The notes beneath the pieces were generated by a model, which was not told where the DNA came from, ran no database searches, and saw only the letters and a program-made list of their open reading frames with translations. Shown here in pieces: positions 47,774-58,579 of a stretch of 64,000 nt of DNA; position 1 is the stretch's first letter; the number at the start of each line of letters is the position of its first letter. The stretch comes from Candidatus Competibacteraceae bacterium (GTDB lineage Bacteria; Pseudomonadota; Gammaproteobacteria; Competibacterales; Competibacteraceae). The stretch covers positions 1,922,001 through 1,986,000 of the forward strand of contig JADJPA010000001.1 of the NCBI GenBank assembly GCA_016713505.1, given 5' to 3'. The position numbers and the translations under genes were made by a program.

Positions 47774-49138
47774 ATGTTGTCCTCCGTAAAACACGCTCTG
47801 ACCAGTCTTCTGGCCACCGCTCTGTTACTGACCGCCGGTCTCGCCGCCGCCGTACCCGCCATCCAAAACTGGCGCACGGCCAACGGCGTATCGGTCTACT
47901 TCATCCCCGCGCGCGAACTCCCCATGGTGGACGCGCAAATTCTGTTCAACGCCGGCTCGATCCGCGACGGCGCGCAGCCGGGCTTGGCGAAACTGACCAA
48001 CGCCTTGCTGGAAGAAGGCGCCGGCGATTGGTCGGCCGATGTCATCGCCGACCGGCTGGACCAAGTCGGCGCCCAAGTGAGCTTCAGTTCGCGGCGTGAT
48101 TCGGCGTCGGTGTCGCTGCGCAGCTTGATCGAACCACGTTATTTGCAACCCGCCGTCGAAACCGTGGCTCGACTGTTAAAGGAGCCGCGCTTCGCGCCGG
48201 ACGCCGTGGAGCGGGTCCGCCAGCAACTGCTGATCGCACTGCGGGAACGCGCCCAATCGCCCGGCGCCATCGCACAAGATGCCTTCTTCAAAACCTTATA
48301 CGGCGCTCACCCCTATGCTTCGCCGCCCGAAGGCCAGCCGGCCAGCCTCAACGCCATCACCCGCGCCGACATCGAAAACTTTCACCGCCGTTATTACACC
48401 GCCGCCAACGCTGTCGTCGCCATCGTCGGCGATCTGGACCGTTCCGCCGCCGAGCAACTGGCGAGCCGTTTGGTCGACGGGTTGGCAAAAGGCGAACCCG
48501 TACCGCCACCACCACCGGTCTCGGCTGTCACGGCCAGCCAAACCATCCGCATCCCTCACCCCTCCAGTCAAAGCCATATCCTGATCGGCCAGCTCGGAGT
48601 CAAGCGCGGCGATCCGGATTACTACGCGCTGTTTCTGGGCAACCATGTCCTGGGCGGCAATGGACTGGTGTCACAGCTCTCGCAGGAAATTCGCGAAAAG
48701 CGCGGCTTGGCTTACGGGGCCTATAGTGCTTTTTCTCCCATGCAACAGGCCGGACCTTTCTTGATGAACCTGCAAACCCGCAACGATCAAGCCGATACCG
48801 CGCTTCAGGTGGCGCAAAGCACCTTGCGGGACTTTACCGACCACGGACCCAGCACGCAGGCGCTGGAAGAAGCCCGACAAAACATCACCGGCGGCTTCGC
48901 GCTCGATCTCGCCGGCAACGGCAAGCTGGTCGGTGCGTTGGGAATGATCGCTTTCCATGGCCTGCCGCTGGACTACCTGCAAAATTACATCGGCACCATG
49001 AACGGCATTACCCTGGAACAGGCCAAGACCGCCTGGCAGCGACAGGTGCGGCCGGACAAACTGATTACCGTCATCGTCGGCGGCGGTCAGCCCGCGCCAA
49101 CCTCACCCGACACCCCGGCCAAGCCGGCCGGATCATGA
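47774..49138 (+). CDS. M16 peptidase-like protein, non-catalytic partner
   Basis: 454 residues. Signal peptide (LLATALLLTAGLAAAVP). Where the first gene has HLLEH this one reads LTNALLEEGAG, so the zinc ligands are absent. The C-terminal half (ILIGQLGVKRGDPDYYALFLGNHVLGG, EIREKRGLAYGAYSAF) is well conserved and would supply the Arg/Tyr pair for the partner's active site. Overlaps rsmD by four bases. Confidence 0.9.
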   Translation: MLSSVKHALTSLLATALLLTAGLAAAVPAIQNWRTANGVSVYFIPARELPMVDAQILFNAGSIRDGAQPGLAKLTNALLEEGAGDWSADVIADRLDQVGAQVSFSSRRDSASVSLRSLIEPRYLQPAVETVARLLKEPRFAPDAVERVRQQLLIALRERAQSPGAIAQDAFFKTLYGAHPYASPPEGQPASLNAITRADIENFHRRYYTAANAVVAIVGDLDRSAAEQLASRLVDGLAKGEPVPPPPPVSAVTASQTIRIPHPSSQSHILIGQLGVKRGDPDYYALFLGNHVLGGNGLVSQLSQEIREKRGLAYGAYSAFSPMQQAGPFLMNLQTRNDQADTALQVAQSTLRDFTDHGPSTQALEEARQNITGGFALDLAGNGKLVGALGMIAFHGLPLDYLQNYIGTMNGITLEQAKTAWQRQVRPDKLITVIVGGGQPAPTSPDTPAKPAGS

Positions 49139-49752
49139 GCCGAGGCGGCGAGCGCGCCCAGCAGCTGCGCGTCATCGCCGGCCGATGGCGGAGCCGGCGC
49201 TTGTCGTTTCCCGAGCTGCCCGGACTGCGACCGACGCCCGACCGGGTGCGGGAAACGCTGTTCAACTGGCTGGCGCCGGTGCTGCCCGGCGCGCGTTGTC
49301 TGGATTTGTTCGCCGGCAGCGGCGCGCTCGGCATCGAAGCCCTGTCGCGCGGCGCGGCCGAGGCGGTATTCGTCGAGCGCCATCCGGCGGCGGTCGCGGC
49401 GTTGCGCGAGAATCTGGCGCGGCTGAATGCCAGCAACGCCCGCGTCGAACAGGCCGAAGCCCTCACTTGGTTGCAACAGCCTGGGGCGCCGTTCGAAATC
49501 GTGCTGCTCGATCCGCCCTTCGGCCACGACCTGCTGGAACCGGTTGGCGCGGCGCTCGAACGAGGCGACTGGCTGGCTCCGACGGCCTGGATTTATCTGG
49601 AAGCGGAAACGGCCTTACCGCAACTGGCTCTACCGGCGAACTGGCTACCGGTCCGGGAAAAGACCGCTGGCGCGGTGGCTTACCGGCTGGCGCGGCGGGA
49701 AACTCCGGCTGCCACCGTCGCTCCGTCACGTCCCGACCGAGCCGCATTTTGA
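49135..49752 (+). CDS. rsmD: 16S rRNA m2G966 methyltransferase
   Basis: 205 residues. RVIAGRWRSRRLSFPE at the N-terminus, PTPDRVRETLFNWL, SAM motif CLDLFAGSGALGIEALSRG, and catalytic VLLDPPFG. Start ATG overlaps the M16 stop (ATGA). The C-terminus (after residue 180) is less conserved. Usual neighbour of ftsY in this class, here separated by the divergent M16 pair. Confidence 0.95.
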   Translation: MSRGGERAQQLRVIAGRWRSRRLSFPELPGLRPTPDRVRETLFNWLAPVLPGARCLDLFAGSGALGIEALSRGAAEAVFVERHPAAVAALRENLARLNASNARVEQAEALTWLQQPGAPFEIVLLDPPFGHDLLEPVGAALERGDWLAPTAWIYLEAETALPQLALPANWLPVREKTAGAVAYRLARRETPAATVAPSRPDRAAF

Positions 49753-49795
49753 ACCGTTGCTGAACGGTTGCCTTGCGGCGCGGCATTCTCGATAA

Positions 49796-50320
<525 letters not shown>

Positions 50321-50371
50321 CTAAAATATTCGGAAATCCAGCCGAATCGAGAGCAATCAGGGCGAATTTAA

Positions 50372-50680
<309 letters not shown>

Positions 50681-50837
50681 CGCGCTGGGCAGCGTTTTAT
50701 CGTCGGCCAGCACCGATCAGCGGCCGCTTGAAACCTCAAGCGGCGACCCCGCTCGACCACCATGGAGCAATTCCTGAGATCCGGCATGAGGCGGATCCGC
50801 GTCCGATACACCGGATTCAAGCCTGGGAGCATCGCAA

Positions 50838-51497
50838 ATGGGCCTTCAACAACGACCGAGAATTCGGGTATTACTGGCGGGCGCGACCGGCCTGGTGGGC
50901 GGACATTGCTTGACGAAGTTGTTGGCGGATGACGGCATCGACCACATCACCGTCCTCTCGCGCCGGCCGCTGGAACAAACCCATCCGAAGCTCAGCGTTC
51001 GAGTGACCGACTTCGAGCACCTACGCGAACAGGCGGACTCGATCGTGGCCGATGCCGCGCTTTGCTGTCTGGGTACCACCCATCGGGCCAGCCGCTCCCC
51101 GGAAGCGTTCGCCAAGGTGGATCATATCTATGTCGTCGAACTGGCCAAGCTGGCGGTGACGCGGGGCGTGGCTCGCTTCGTGCTGGTGTCGTCGGTCGGA
51201 GCCGACCCCGGTTCACCGGTGTTCTACAACCGGCTCAAAGGACGCGCCGAGACCGAGGTCAGCGAGATGGCTTTCGAAGCCGTACACCTTTTGCGCCCCG
51301 CGCTGCTGTTGGGGGAGCGTTCCGAACCCCGACCGCTTGAGGACTGGAGCAAGCTGATGGCGCCTTTCTGGTCGATGTTCGCTTGGGGGCCGTTTAGCTC
51401 TTATCGGCCAGTGCCCGCGGAAACCGTCGCGGCCAAAATGGTGGAACTCGCCAAAAGCAGCTCACAAGGCGTTCAAATTCATCATTTTAAAACGTGA
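50838..51497 (+). CDS. NAD(P)-binding protein, HTATIP2-like SDR
   Basis: 219 residues. Rossmann GxxGxxG in VLLAGATGLVGGHCL; LCCLGTTHRASRSPEAF, VDHIYVVELAKLAV, FVLVSSVGADPGSPVFYNRLKG (Tyr-x3-Lys) follow. Atypical short-chain dehydrogenase similar to human HTATIP2 and bacterial YwnB-like proteins. Substrate unknown. It ends 13 bases before the M23 gene start; same direction. Confidence 0.82.
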   Translation: MGLQQRPRIRVLLAGATGLVGGHCLTKLLADDGIDHITVLSRRPLEQTHPKLSVRVTDFEHLREQADSIVADAALCCLGTTHRASRSPEAFAKVDHIYVVELAKLAVTRGVARFVLVSSVGADPGSPVFYNRLKGRAETEVSEMAFEAVHLLRPALLLGERSEPRPLEDWSKLMAPFWSMFAWGPFSSYRPVPAETVAAKMVELAKSSSQGVQIHHFKT

Positions 51498-51510
51498 GCG
51501 AGGCTTCGGG

Positions 51511-52443
51511 ATGGTGCCGCTTCGGATCGTAGTCGCGACGGCGACGTTCGGGTTGGCGCTCGCGGCCTCTGGTGGGTTCGCCAAACAACTCTACAAATAT
51601 CAGGATGCGTCCGGCGCTTGGATCTTCACCGACAAACCGCCCGGCGCCGATGTCAAGGCCGAGGTACGGCCGTTGCCGGCCAGCGAACTGCCGGCCAGGA
51701 TCAGCCTGCGCAATCGCGGCACTCCCGAAGCGCCGGTACTGGCGGTGGTCAACGACTACTACGGGCCGGTCGAGGTGGAAATCAGCGCCGAACGGTTGGA
51801 GAACATGCGCGCCGAACCGCCGCTGCCGGTCAGGGTGGTGGCTCCGGCCCGCGCGGAGACGACGGCCGTCACGCTCAAACCGACCGGACCCCGCTGGCGC
51901 TATTCCTATCAAGTCCGGGCCGTACTGGGCGATCCGGCCGCCACGCACCAGCCCGAACAGCCCTACGCAGCCCCGTTCGCTTCAGGGCAGCGCTTTGCCA
52001 TCGGCCAGGCTTTCGATGGCGCGTTCAGCCACCGGCACACGCAAAGCCGCTATGCGGTCGATCTCTCCCTGCCGCTCGGCACCCCGGTTCGCGCCGCTCG
52101 GGCCGGCACCGTCATGGAGGCCTCCAGCGATTTCTTCGACGGCGGGACCGACCCCAAATACCAGACCCGCGCCAATGCCCTGCGCATCTTGCACGCCGAC
52201 GGCACGATGGCCCTCTACGCCCACTTGCATCCCGATTCGGTGCGCGTGGCGTTGGGACAGCGGGTGGAGCGCGGCGCTTGGCTGGCGGATTCCGGCAATA
52301 CCGGCTACTCCACCGGCCCGCACCTGCACTTTGTCATCCAGCGCAATACCGGCATGGAATTGATCTCCATCCCTTTCGAGTTCGCCGGCGCTGACGGGCG
52401 AGGCATCACGCCGGTCGCGGGCACCCTGCTGGCAGCGCCCTGA
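51511..52443 (+). CDS. M23 peptidase with DUF4124 N-terminus
   Basis: 310 residues. Signal peptide (IVVATATFGLALAASGGFA), DUF4124-like strand (LYKYQDASGAWIFTDKPPG), linker, and a LytM/M23 endopeptidase domain. Zinc ligands are visible in HTQSRYAVDLSLP and TGPHLHFVIQRNTG, plus LYAHLHPDSV. Cuts peptidoglycan cross-links or activates other hydrolases in the family. It is convergent with the c-di-GMP gene; a GC-rich hairpin (52455-52469) lies between. Confidence 0.9.
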   Translation: MVPLRIVVATATFGLALAASGGFAKQLYKYQDASGAWIFTDKPPGADVKAEVRPLPASELPARISLRNRGTPEAPVLAVVNDYYGPVEVEISAERLENMRAEPPLPVRVVAPARAETTAVTLKPTGPRWRYSYQVRAVLGDPAATHQPEQPYAAPFASGQRFAIGQAFDGAFSHRHTQSRYAVDLSLPLGTPVRAARAGTVMEASSDFFDGGTDPKYQTRANALRILHADGTMALYAHLHPDSVRVALGQRVERGAWLADSGNTGYSTGPHLHFVIQRNTGMELISIPFEFAGADGRGITPVAGTLLAAP

Positions 52444-52498
52444 GGGCATTCCGACCCGCGCGGCGCGGGGGAGGCCACCCGCGCTCCAGCGCGCGCCG

Positions 52499-55051
52499 CT
52501 AGCCCAAATCCTCCACCACCGCGCGGTTGCGCGTCAGGAAAGCCTTGCGCAATACCTCGCGTAGCGCTGGCAGCGCCAACGGCTTGGGCAAGAATTTGTA
52601 GATCGCGCCTTCATTGATTAAATCGATCATTTCCCCGGCCGCACAGTCGCTTCCCATCGCCATCCGCAGCGTTTGCGGGTGCAATTCGCGAAAGGCCCGG
52701 AAAATCTGCTCGCCGCCGGGTCCGACTAGCCGAAGGTCCGCCAGCACGACTCCAACGTCGTGACTGGCCAGCAGATCCAGCGCGGTCTGAGCGTCGGTGG
52801 CGGCCAGCAACTGATAACCTTCCGGACGCAGTGCGTCCGCGATGGTCGCCATGTGAGCGGGGTCGGAGTCGGCGATCAGCAGAATGCGGATGTCCCCGGC
52901 CAGCGCCGACTCATCAGCCACGGTGTCGCGGTGGCGCTGGAACATCTGGGTGGCTTCATCGACCGGCAGCGGTCGGCTCAAGAAGTAACCCTGGACCTCA
53001 TCGCAATTCTTGGACTTTAAAAAACGCAGTTGCGCTTCGTTCTCCACGCCCTCGGCGATCACCTTCAATCCCATGCTTTCGGCCATGGCGATGACGGCGG
53101 TGGCGATGGCGGCGTCATCCGGTTGCAAGTTGACTTCACGCACGAACGCCTTGTCGATCTTGAGCCGGTCCAAAGGCAATTGCTTGAGCCGGCTCAAGCT
53201 GGAATAGCCGGTGCCGAAATCGTCGATGGCCAGTTGCACGCCGAGATCCTTGAGGGCCTGAAGCGTACAGGTGGCGCCCTCGGGGTCCTTCATCAGCAGG
53301 CTTTCGGTAATCTCCAGCTCCAGGGATTCCGGCATCAGACCGGTTTCTTCCAGAATCCGCGCGACCAGCGCCGGAAAGCTGGGCTGGACGAATTGCAGGA
53401 CCGAGATGTTCACCGCCATCCGCTGCAAGCCGGTACCTTGCTCCTGCCAGCGCTTGGCTTGCAGGCAGGCGGTGCGCAGCACCCATTCGCCGATGGAGAT
53501 GATGAGACCGGTTTCCTCGGCGAGCGGAATGAAATCGACCGGCGACACCGATCCCAGCACCGGGCTGTGCCAGCGCAACAAGGCTTCGACGCCGCTGATG
53601 CGGCCGCTGGGCAAGTCCAGCTGGGGTTGATAGTGCAGGGAAAGGTCGTTCTGCTCGATGGCCTTGCGCAGTTGGTTCTCCATCGTCAGGCGTTTGAGCG
53701 CGGCATCGTTCAAGGTGGCGTCGAAGAAGCGGTAGAGGTTCCGACCTTGGCGTTTGGCCAGATACATCGCCATGTCAGCGTTTTTCAACAAGGTTTCGGA
53801 ATCGTCGCCGTCCTCTGGGAAAATGGCGATACCGATGCTGGGGGTGATGAACACCTCGTGCCCGCCGAGGACCAGCGGCTGCGACAGCGCCGCCTGGATG
53901 CGCTCCGCCACGTTCGCGACATCTTCGCTGCGGCGCACCTCGGGCAGCAGGACCGTGAATTCATCGCCGCCGAGCCGCGCGATGGTTTCGTCTTGCGCCT
54001 CGACGCCTTCGCGGCGCGAGACCGTATCGCTCTGGCGCAGGCTCGCCTTCAAACGCTCCGCCGTCGCCTGGAGCAATAAATCGCCCACGCTGTGGCCGAG
54101 CGTGTCGTTGATGCGCTTGAAATTATCCAGATCCAAAAACAGCAAGGCCGCGCGCCGCCCATAGCGTTTGGCCAGGCTGAGCGCGGCGCTGAGCCGGTCC
54201 TTCAGCAGTTCGCGGTTGGGCAACCGGGTCAGGCTGTCGATGAACGCCAGCTGGCGAATGCGCTCCTCGGCCCGTTGCAGTTCGGTGATATCCTGAAGCG
54301 CGCCATGCAGCTGGACGATCCGACCCGATTCGTCACAGACCGCCTCGACCTGCTGGCGGACATAACGGAGGTCGCCATCCGCCGCATGTAGAATCCAATG
54401 GTTGATACCGGCCGATTCGCCCTGGTCTTGGATGTCGGCAAACCAGGCCCGCACCCGCGGCCGCTCTTTTTCGGGAATACGGTCGAAAATGACCTGGAGC
54501 GCTACTTCCGAGCGGGCGGGGTCCAATCCCAAGATCCGGCAGACCTCTTGCGATAGATGCAGGACCTCTTGCTCGGGACGCCAATCCCAATGGCCCAGTC
54601 GGGCGATGTGCTGGGCGGCGGCCAAGCGCCGTTCGCTCTCCCGCAAGTCGTTCATCGCCGCGCTGGCTCGAAGCAGATAGCGGACCCGATGGCCGAGCAG
54701 CGTGTAGTTGATCGGTTTGGTAATAAAATCGGTCGCGCCGGCATCGAAAGCCCGATCGATCGACTCGTGATCGTCCAGGCCGGTCATCATCAGAATCGGG
54801 ACTTGCGCGCCGCCGGGGCGGCGGCGCAGTTCGGCGCTGGCGGCGAAACCGTCCATCTCAGGCATCATCACATCCATCAGCACCACCTCGGGATGATACT
54901 GTTCGAACAGCTCGATCCCGAGACGACCGTTTTCGGCCTGTTCCACCCGAAACCCCGCTTGTTCCAAGGCCACGCTCACCAACAGGCGAATCGATAAATC
55001 ATCGTCGACAATCAGCACCAGGGGTTGGTCAGGCGCGCTCTTAGCTGACAT
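52499..55051 (-). CDS. c-di-GMP signalling protein REC-PAS-GGDEF-EAL-REC
   Basis: 850 residues from ATG 55051. First REC (about 10-130) with Asp in VVLMDVMMPEMDG and Lys in FITKPINY; PAS-like domain (about 150-260); GGDEF with ARLGGDEFTVL. EAL with EALLRWHSP, ELEITESLL, LAIDDFGTGYSS, KIDKAFV and AEGVENEAQ (all key residues present); and a C-terminal REC (about 720-840) with Asp in VVLADLRLVG and Lys in KFLPKPLA. A normal RxxD I-site is not present before GGDEF; a short insert (RREGVEAQDETI) sits there. Probably bifunctional or phosphodiesterase. Confidence 0.9.
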   Translation of the reverse strand: MSAKSAPDQPLVLIVDDDLSIRLLVSVALEQAGFRVEQAENGRLGIELFEQYHPEVVLMDVMMPEMDGFAASAELRRRPGGAQVPILMMTGLDDHESIDRAFDAGATDFITKPINYTLLGHRVRYLLRASAAMNDLRESERRLAAAQHIARLGHWDWRPEQEVLHLSQEVCRILGLDPARSEVALQVIFDRIPEKERPRVRAWFADIQDQGESAGINHWILHAADGDLRYVRQQVEAVCDESGRIVQLHGALQDITELQRAEERIRQLAFIDSLTRLPNRELLKDRLSAALSLAKRYGRRAALLFLDLDNFKRINDTLGHSVGDLLLQATAERLKASLRQSDTVSRREGVEAQDETIARLGGDEFTVLLPEVRRSEDVANVAERIQAALSQPLVLGGHEVFITPSIGIAIFPEDGDDSETLLKNADMAMYLAKRQGRNLYRFFDATLNDAALKRLTMENQLRKAIEQNDLSLHYQPQLDLPSGRISGVEALLRWHSPVLGSVSPVDFIPLAEETGLIISIGEWVLRTACLQAKRWQEQGTGLQRMAVNISVLQFVQPSFPALVARILEETGLMPESLELEITESLLMKDPEGATCTLQALKDLGVQLAIDDFGTGYSSLSRLKQLPLDRLKIDKAFVREVNLQPDDAAIATAVIAMAESMGLKVIAEGVENEAQLRFLKSKNCDEVQGYFLSRPLPVDEATQMFQRHRDTVADESALAGDIRILLIADSDPAHMATIADALRPEGYQLLAATDAQTALDLLASHDVGVVLADLRLVGPGGEQIFRAFRELHPQTLRMAMGSDCAAGEMIDLINEGAIYKFLPKPLALPALREVLRKAFLTRNRAVVEDLG

Positions 55052-55166
55052 GGGCTCAATACCTTGCAATGCGTTGATCTATGCTGCGGCGATCCATCGA
55101 CCTGGTTTCGCACCTACTCGAAATTTTATAAAGCAAAACTCGCATCGAGCCGCGCCATCACAACGT

Positions 55167-56087
55167 TCAAGCGGGCAAGGGCTGAGGCGGCGGTTCGCTG
55201 GTCGGATCCTGGTGAATCAGCACATCGGCGCCTGGGAATGCCGCCTTGATCGCCGCTTCCACTTCGTCGCCCACCCGATGCGCCTCCACCAAGGGCAATT
55301 GATCGTCCAACATCAGATGCAGTTGAATGAAATAGGTCTGCCCGGAACGGCGGGTCCGCAATTCATGGACGCCGCGTACGCTGGAGTGGGCGCGAACGAT
55401 CTGCTTGATGCGGGCATGAACGTCCGGCGGCAATTCGTGATCCATGAGCAATTGTATCGATTCATAGCCGATGTGTCCCGCGCTATACAAAATATAGCAC
55501 GCAATCCCAATGGCAAAGATCGAATCCATACTCGGCCAACCCCACATGGCCAAGCCAATCGCTATGATGATGGCGGCATTCGTCAATAGATCGGTCGCAT
55601 AGTGCAAGGCATCGGCGCTGATCGCCGTGGATTGGGTGCGACGGATCACATAGCGCTGAAAAGCCAGCAGCACCCCGGTCAGGACCAGGGCGAACACCTG
55701 GACCCCGATCCCGACCAACCCATCGTTCAGCGGCTGGGGATGCAGCAACCGGTCGATGGCGTGCAGGATCAAAAACAGCGCCGAGCCGGCGATGAACGCC
55801 GCTTGCGCCAAACCCGCCAACGGCTCGGCCTTGCCGTGACCGAAGCGGTGATCGCGGTCCGGTGGTTGCAGGGAATAATGCACCGCCAGCAAGTTAATGA
55901 TTGACGCCGCGATATCCATCATCGAATCGACCAAGGACGCCAGCACGCTGACCGATTGGGTCAGCAGCGCGGCCGCCAGTTTGCCGGCGATCAAGACGGT
56001 GGCGGTCGCCACGGAAGCATAGGTCGCCCACCGCAGCAAGCGCGCGGCTCGCGCGGGGCCCACGGCCAAGTTTATTGCGTCGCTCAT
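55167..56087 (-). CDS. fieF: Cation diffusion facilitator (FieF/YiiP-like)
   Basis: 306 residues from ATG 56087. Six membrane helices in residues 15-200, metal site pair LVDSMMDIAAS and ADALHYATDLLTN (DxxxD / HxxxD), HRFGHGKAEPLAGLAQ between. The C-terminal cytoplasmic domain (VRGVHELRTRRSGQTYFIQLHLMLD) is intact. Exports zinc, iron or similar divalent cations by proton exchange in the family; metal specificity is not readable. Divergent from ptsP by 133 bases. Confidence 0.92.
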   Translation of the reverse strand: MSDAINLAVGPARAARLLRWATYASVATATVLIAGKLAAALLTQSVSVLASLVDSMMDIAASIINLLAVHYSLQPPDRDHRFGHGKAEPLAGLAQAAFIAGSALFLILHAIDRLLHPQPLNDGLVGIGVQVFALVLTGVLLAFQRYVIRRTQSTAISADALHYATDLLTNAAIIIAIGLAMWGWPSMDSIFAIGIACYILYSAGHIGYESIQLLMDHELPPDVHARIKQIVRAHSSVRGVHELRTRRSGQTYFIQLHLMLDDQLPLVEAHRVGDEVEAAIKAAFPGADVLIHQDPTSEPPPQPLPA

Positions 56088-56220
56088 GAGGCTCGGTCTT
56101 CTGTGATGGGAGGCAAGCCAGTATAGTCTAGTTGGCTTCGATCGCGGCGACGGTCGAGCGATCCCACCGGCGGCGCTCGACTCGCCTCTTTTCGACTGCA
56201 ACCCAAAGGCCCCGGACGCC

Positions 56221-58485
56221 ATGCTCGAAACCTTGCGTCATATCGCCCAGGAGGTCAGCACCGCGTTGGATTTGCCGGACGCGCTGGCCACCGCGGTCCA
56301 GCGGATTCGGGATACGCTGCGAGTTGCAGCGTGTAGTCTCTATCTGGCCGACCCGGAGCACGATGAGTTCGTGCTCGCGGCGGCGGCCGGCCTGCACCCC
56401 TCGGCGGTCGGCCAGCTGCGCCTGAACCTACAACACGGTTTGGTGAGCTTGATCGCCGAACGTCAGGAGCCGCTGAACCTTCAGGATGCCTCGCGCCATC
56501 CGCGCTTTTGCGAAACTTCCGGGCACGGCGAGGACGGCTACCGCGCTTTTCTAGGCGCGCCGCTGATTCAATATCGGCGGACGCTCGGCGTGCTGGTCGC
56601 CCAAGACACCGCGGTCCGTCAGTTCCAGGCGGATGAGCTGAATCTTCTGCTCACTCTCGCCGCGCAATTGGCCAGCAGGCTCGATCGGGCGGCGGGCGGC
56701 CCGAGCGGCGTACTGAAACCACCGCCGCTTGCAACCGGCGTTCAAGCGCTACAGGGGGTATCTGGAGCGGGCGGCGTGGCGATCGGCGCGGTCACCATCC
56801 CCGAGCGGCTGATCGATCTCGACGATGTGCCCGACCGCGCCGCCGCTGACCCCGCCGCCGAGGACGCCGCGTTCCGAGCCGCCATCGCCGCCGTCGATGA
56901 TGAGTTGCGTTCGGCGGGCGAGCGGCTGGCGCCGCTGCTGCCCCCGACCGAACAAAGCCTGTTTGCCGCCCATCGGATGCTGTTGAACAGCGACAGCCTG
57001 CTCGATGAAACCCGCGCGCGCATTCAAGCGGGTTCTTGGGCGCAGGGCGCTTGGTGCGAAGCGGTTCTGACGCGCGCGCGCCTGCTGGAGCAGGCCGACG
57101 ATTCTTATCTCAGCGCCCGAGCCGACGACATCCGCGATCTGGGCCGACGGGTCTTGCATCACTTACGGGCCGGAACGGTTCGACCCACCGGCAACCCGTG
57201 CGAGCGCTGCGTGTTGTTGGCCGAGGAGATGAGCGTGGCGCATCTGGCGGCGGCGCCGGACCGATTGGCCGCCATCGTCTGCCTGCGCGGTTCGGCGCTG
57301 TCGCACGTCTCGATTTTGGCGCGGGCGATGGGCATTCCGGCGGTCATGGGGCTGGGCGACCGACCCATCGGCGGTTTCGAAGGCTGCGAGATCATCGTCG
57401 ACGGCTATCAGGGCCGGGTGTTCATCAATCCCGACCGTGCCTTGCGCCAGGAATACCACCAACTGATCGCCGCCGACGCCGAGCTGTCCGCCGGGCTGGC
57501 GGCGCTGCGCGACCTGCCGGCCGAAACCCAAGACGGTTACCGGTTACCGCTGTACGCCAAGGCCGGCCTGCTGTCCGATATCGGCTCCGCCCGCGCCTGC
57601 GGCGCCGACGGCATCGGGCTGTATCGCACTGAATTCGCCTTCATGCTGCGCGACTCTTTTCCCAGCACCGACGAGCAATGCGCGCTGTACCGGCAAATGC
57701 TGGAGGCGTTCGCCCCGCGGCCGGTCGTCATTCGCACGCTGGATATCGGTGGGGACAAATGCCTGCCTTATTTCAGCATCTCGGAAAAAAATCCCTTTCT
57801 CGGCTGGCGCGGCATGCGCTTTACCCTGGATCGGCCCGACATCTTCATGACCCAGTTGCGCGCCCTGTTACGGGCCAACGCCGGCCTGAACAACCTGCGG
57901 GTTCTGTTTCCGATGATCACCACCGTGGAAGAGGTGGATGAGGCATTGCGCCTGCTGGAGCGGGCGCAACGCGAACTGGCCGAAGATGAGCTGGCGCACG
58001 CGCGCCCTCGGATCGGCGTGATGATCGAAGTCCCTTCCGCCGCGCTCCAAGCCGCGCAACTGGCCAGTCGGGTGGATTTCTTGGCGGTCGGCACCAACGA
58101 TCTGACCCAGTATCTGCTGGCGGTGGATCGCGATAATTCCCGCGTGGCCGGACTGTACGACAGCCTGCACCCCGCCATGCTGAAAATCATCGCTCACATC
58201 ATCGAGGACGGCCGCCAAGCGGGCCGGCCGGTGAATCTGTGCGGCGAAATGTCGGCCGATCCCGGCGCCGCCATCCTGTTGCTGGGCATGGGAGCGGCCA
58301 GCTTGAGCGCCGGCGCCACCAGCGTGCCGCGCGTCAAATGGGCCATCCGCAGTTTCACGCGCGCTCAAGCCCAGGAGCTGACCCGGCAGGCCTTGCAATT
58401 GGACACCGCCCGCCAAGTTCATCGCTTGCTGAACGATGCGCTGCGCCGAGCGGGGCTGGGCAAACTGGTCCGCGAACCGCCTTAA
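56221..58485 (+). CDS. ptsP: PEP-protein phosphotransferase PtsP (EI-Ntr)
   Basis: 754 residues. N-terminal GAF domain (about 1-165) and enzyme-I part: phospho-His in GSALSHVSILARAMGIPAVMG, swivel and PEP-binding barrel with LPLYAKAGLL, GADGIGLYRTEFAF, RTLDIGGDK, and catalytic FLAVGTNDLTQYLLAVDRD. First enzyme of the nitrogen phosphotransfer chain PtsP-PtsO-PtsN. Neither ptsO nor ptsN is in the window. A near-perfect palindromic hairpin follows. Confidence 0.95.
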   Translation: MLETLRHIAQEVSTALDLPDALATAVQRIRDTLRVAACSLYLADPEHDEFVLAAAAGLHPSAVGQLRLNLQHGLVSLIAERQEPLNLQDASRHPRFCETSGHGEDGYRAFLGAPLIQYRRTLGVLVAQDTAVRQFQADELNLLLTLAAQLASRLDRAAGGPSGVLKPPPLATGVQALQGVSGAGGVAIGAVTIPERLIDLDDVPDRAAADPAAEDAAFRAAIAAVDDELRSAGERLAPLLPPTEQSLFAAHRMLLNSDSLLDETRARIQAGSWAQGAWCEAVLTRARLLEQADDSYLSARADDIRDLGRRVLHHLRAGTVRPTGNPCERCVLLAEEMSVAHLAAAPDRLAAIVCLRGSALSHVSILARAMGIPAVMGLGDRPIGGFEGCEIIVDGYQGRVFINPDRALRQEYHQLIAADAELSAGLAALRDLPAETQDGYRLPLYAKAGLLSDIGSARACGADGIGLYRTEFAFMLRDSFPSTDEQCALYRQMLEAFAPRPVVIRTLDIGGDKCLPYFSISEKNPFLGWRGMRFTLDRPDIFMTQLRALLRANAGLNNLRVLFPMITTVEEVDEALRLLERAQRELAEDELAHARPRIGVMIEVPSAALQAAQLASRVDFLAVGTNDLTQYLLAVDRDNSRVAGLYDSLHPAMLKIIAHIIEDGRQAGRPVNLCGEMSADPGAAILLLGMGAASLSAGATSVPRVKWAIRSFTRAQAQELTRQALQLDTARQVHRLLNDALRRAGLGKLVREPP

Positions 58486-58504
58486 GCGCCGCGGGCGACA
58501 ACGC

Positions 58505-58530
58505 AAAGCACGGGTTTTAACCCGTGCTTT
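58505..58530. terminator. Palindromic hairpin between ptsP and hsp20
   Basis: Perfect 12-bp arms AAAGCACGGGTT (58505-58516) and AACCCGTGCTTT (58519-58530) with two T between. Because both arms end in A/T runs, it could terminate the convergent ptsP and hsp20 transcripts. Confidence 0.7.
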
Positions 58531-58579
58531 GGCTCAACGCTGGGGGAATGCGGAGGGCTGGCGCATCCCGGCCGAGCGA

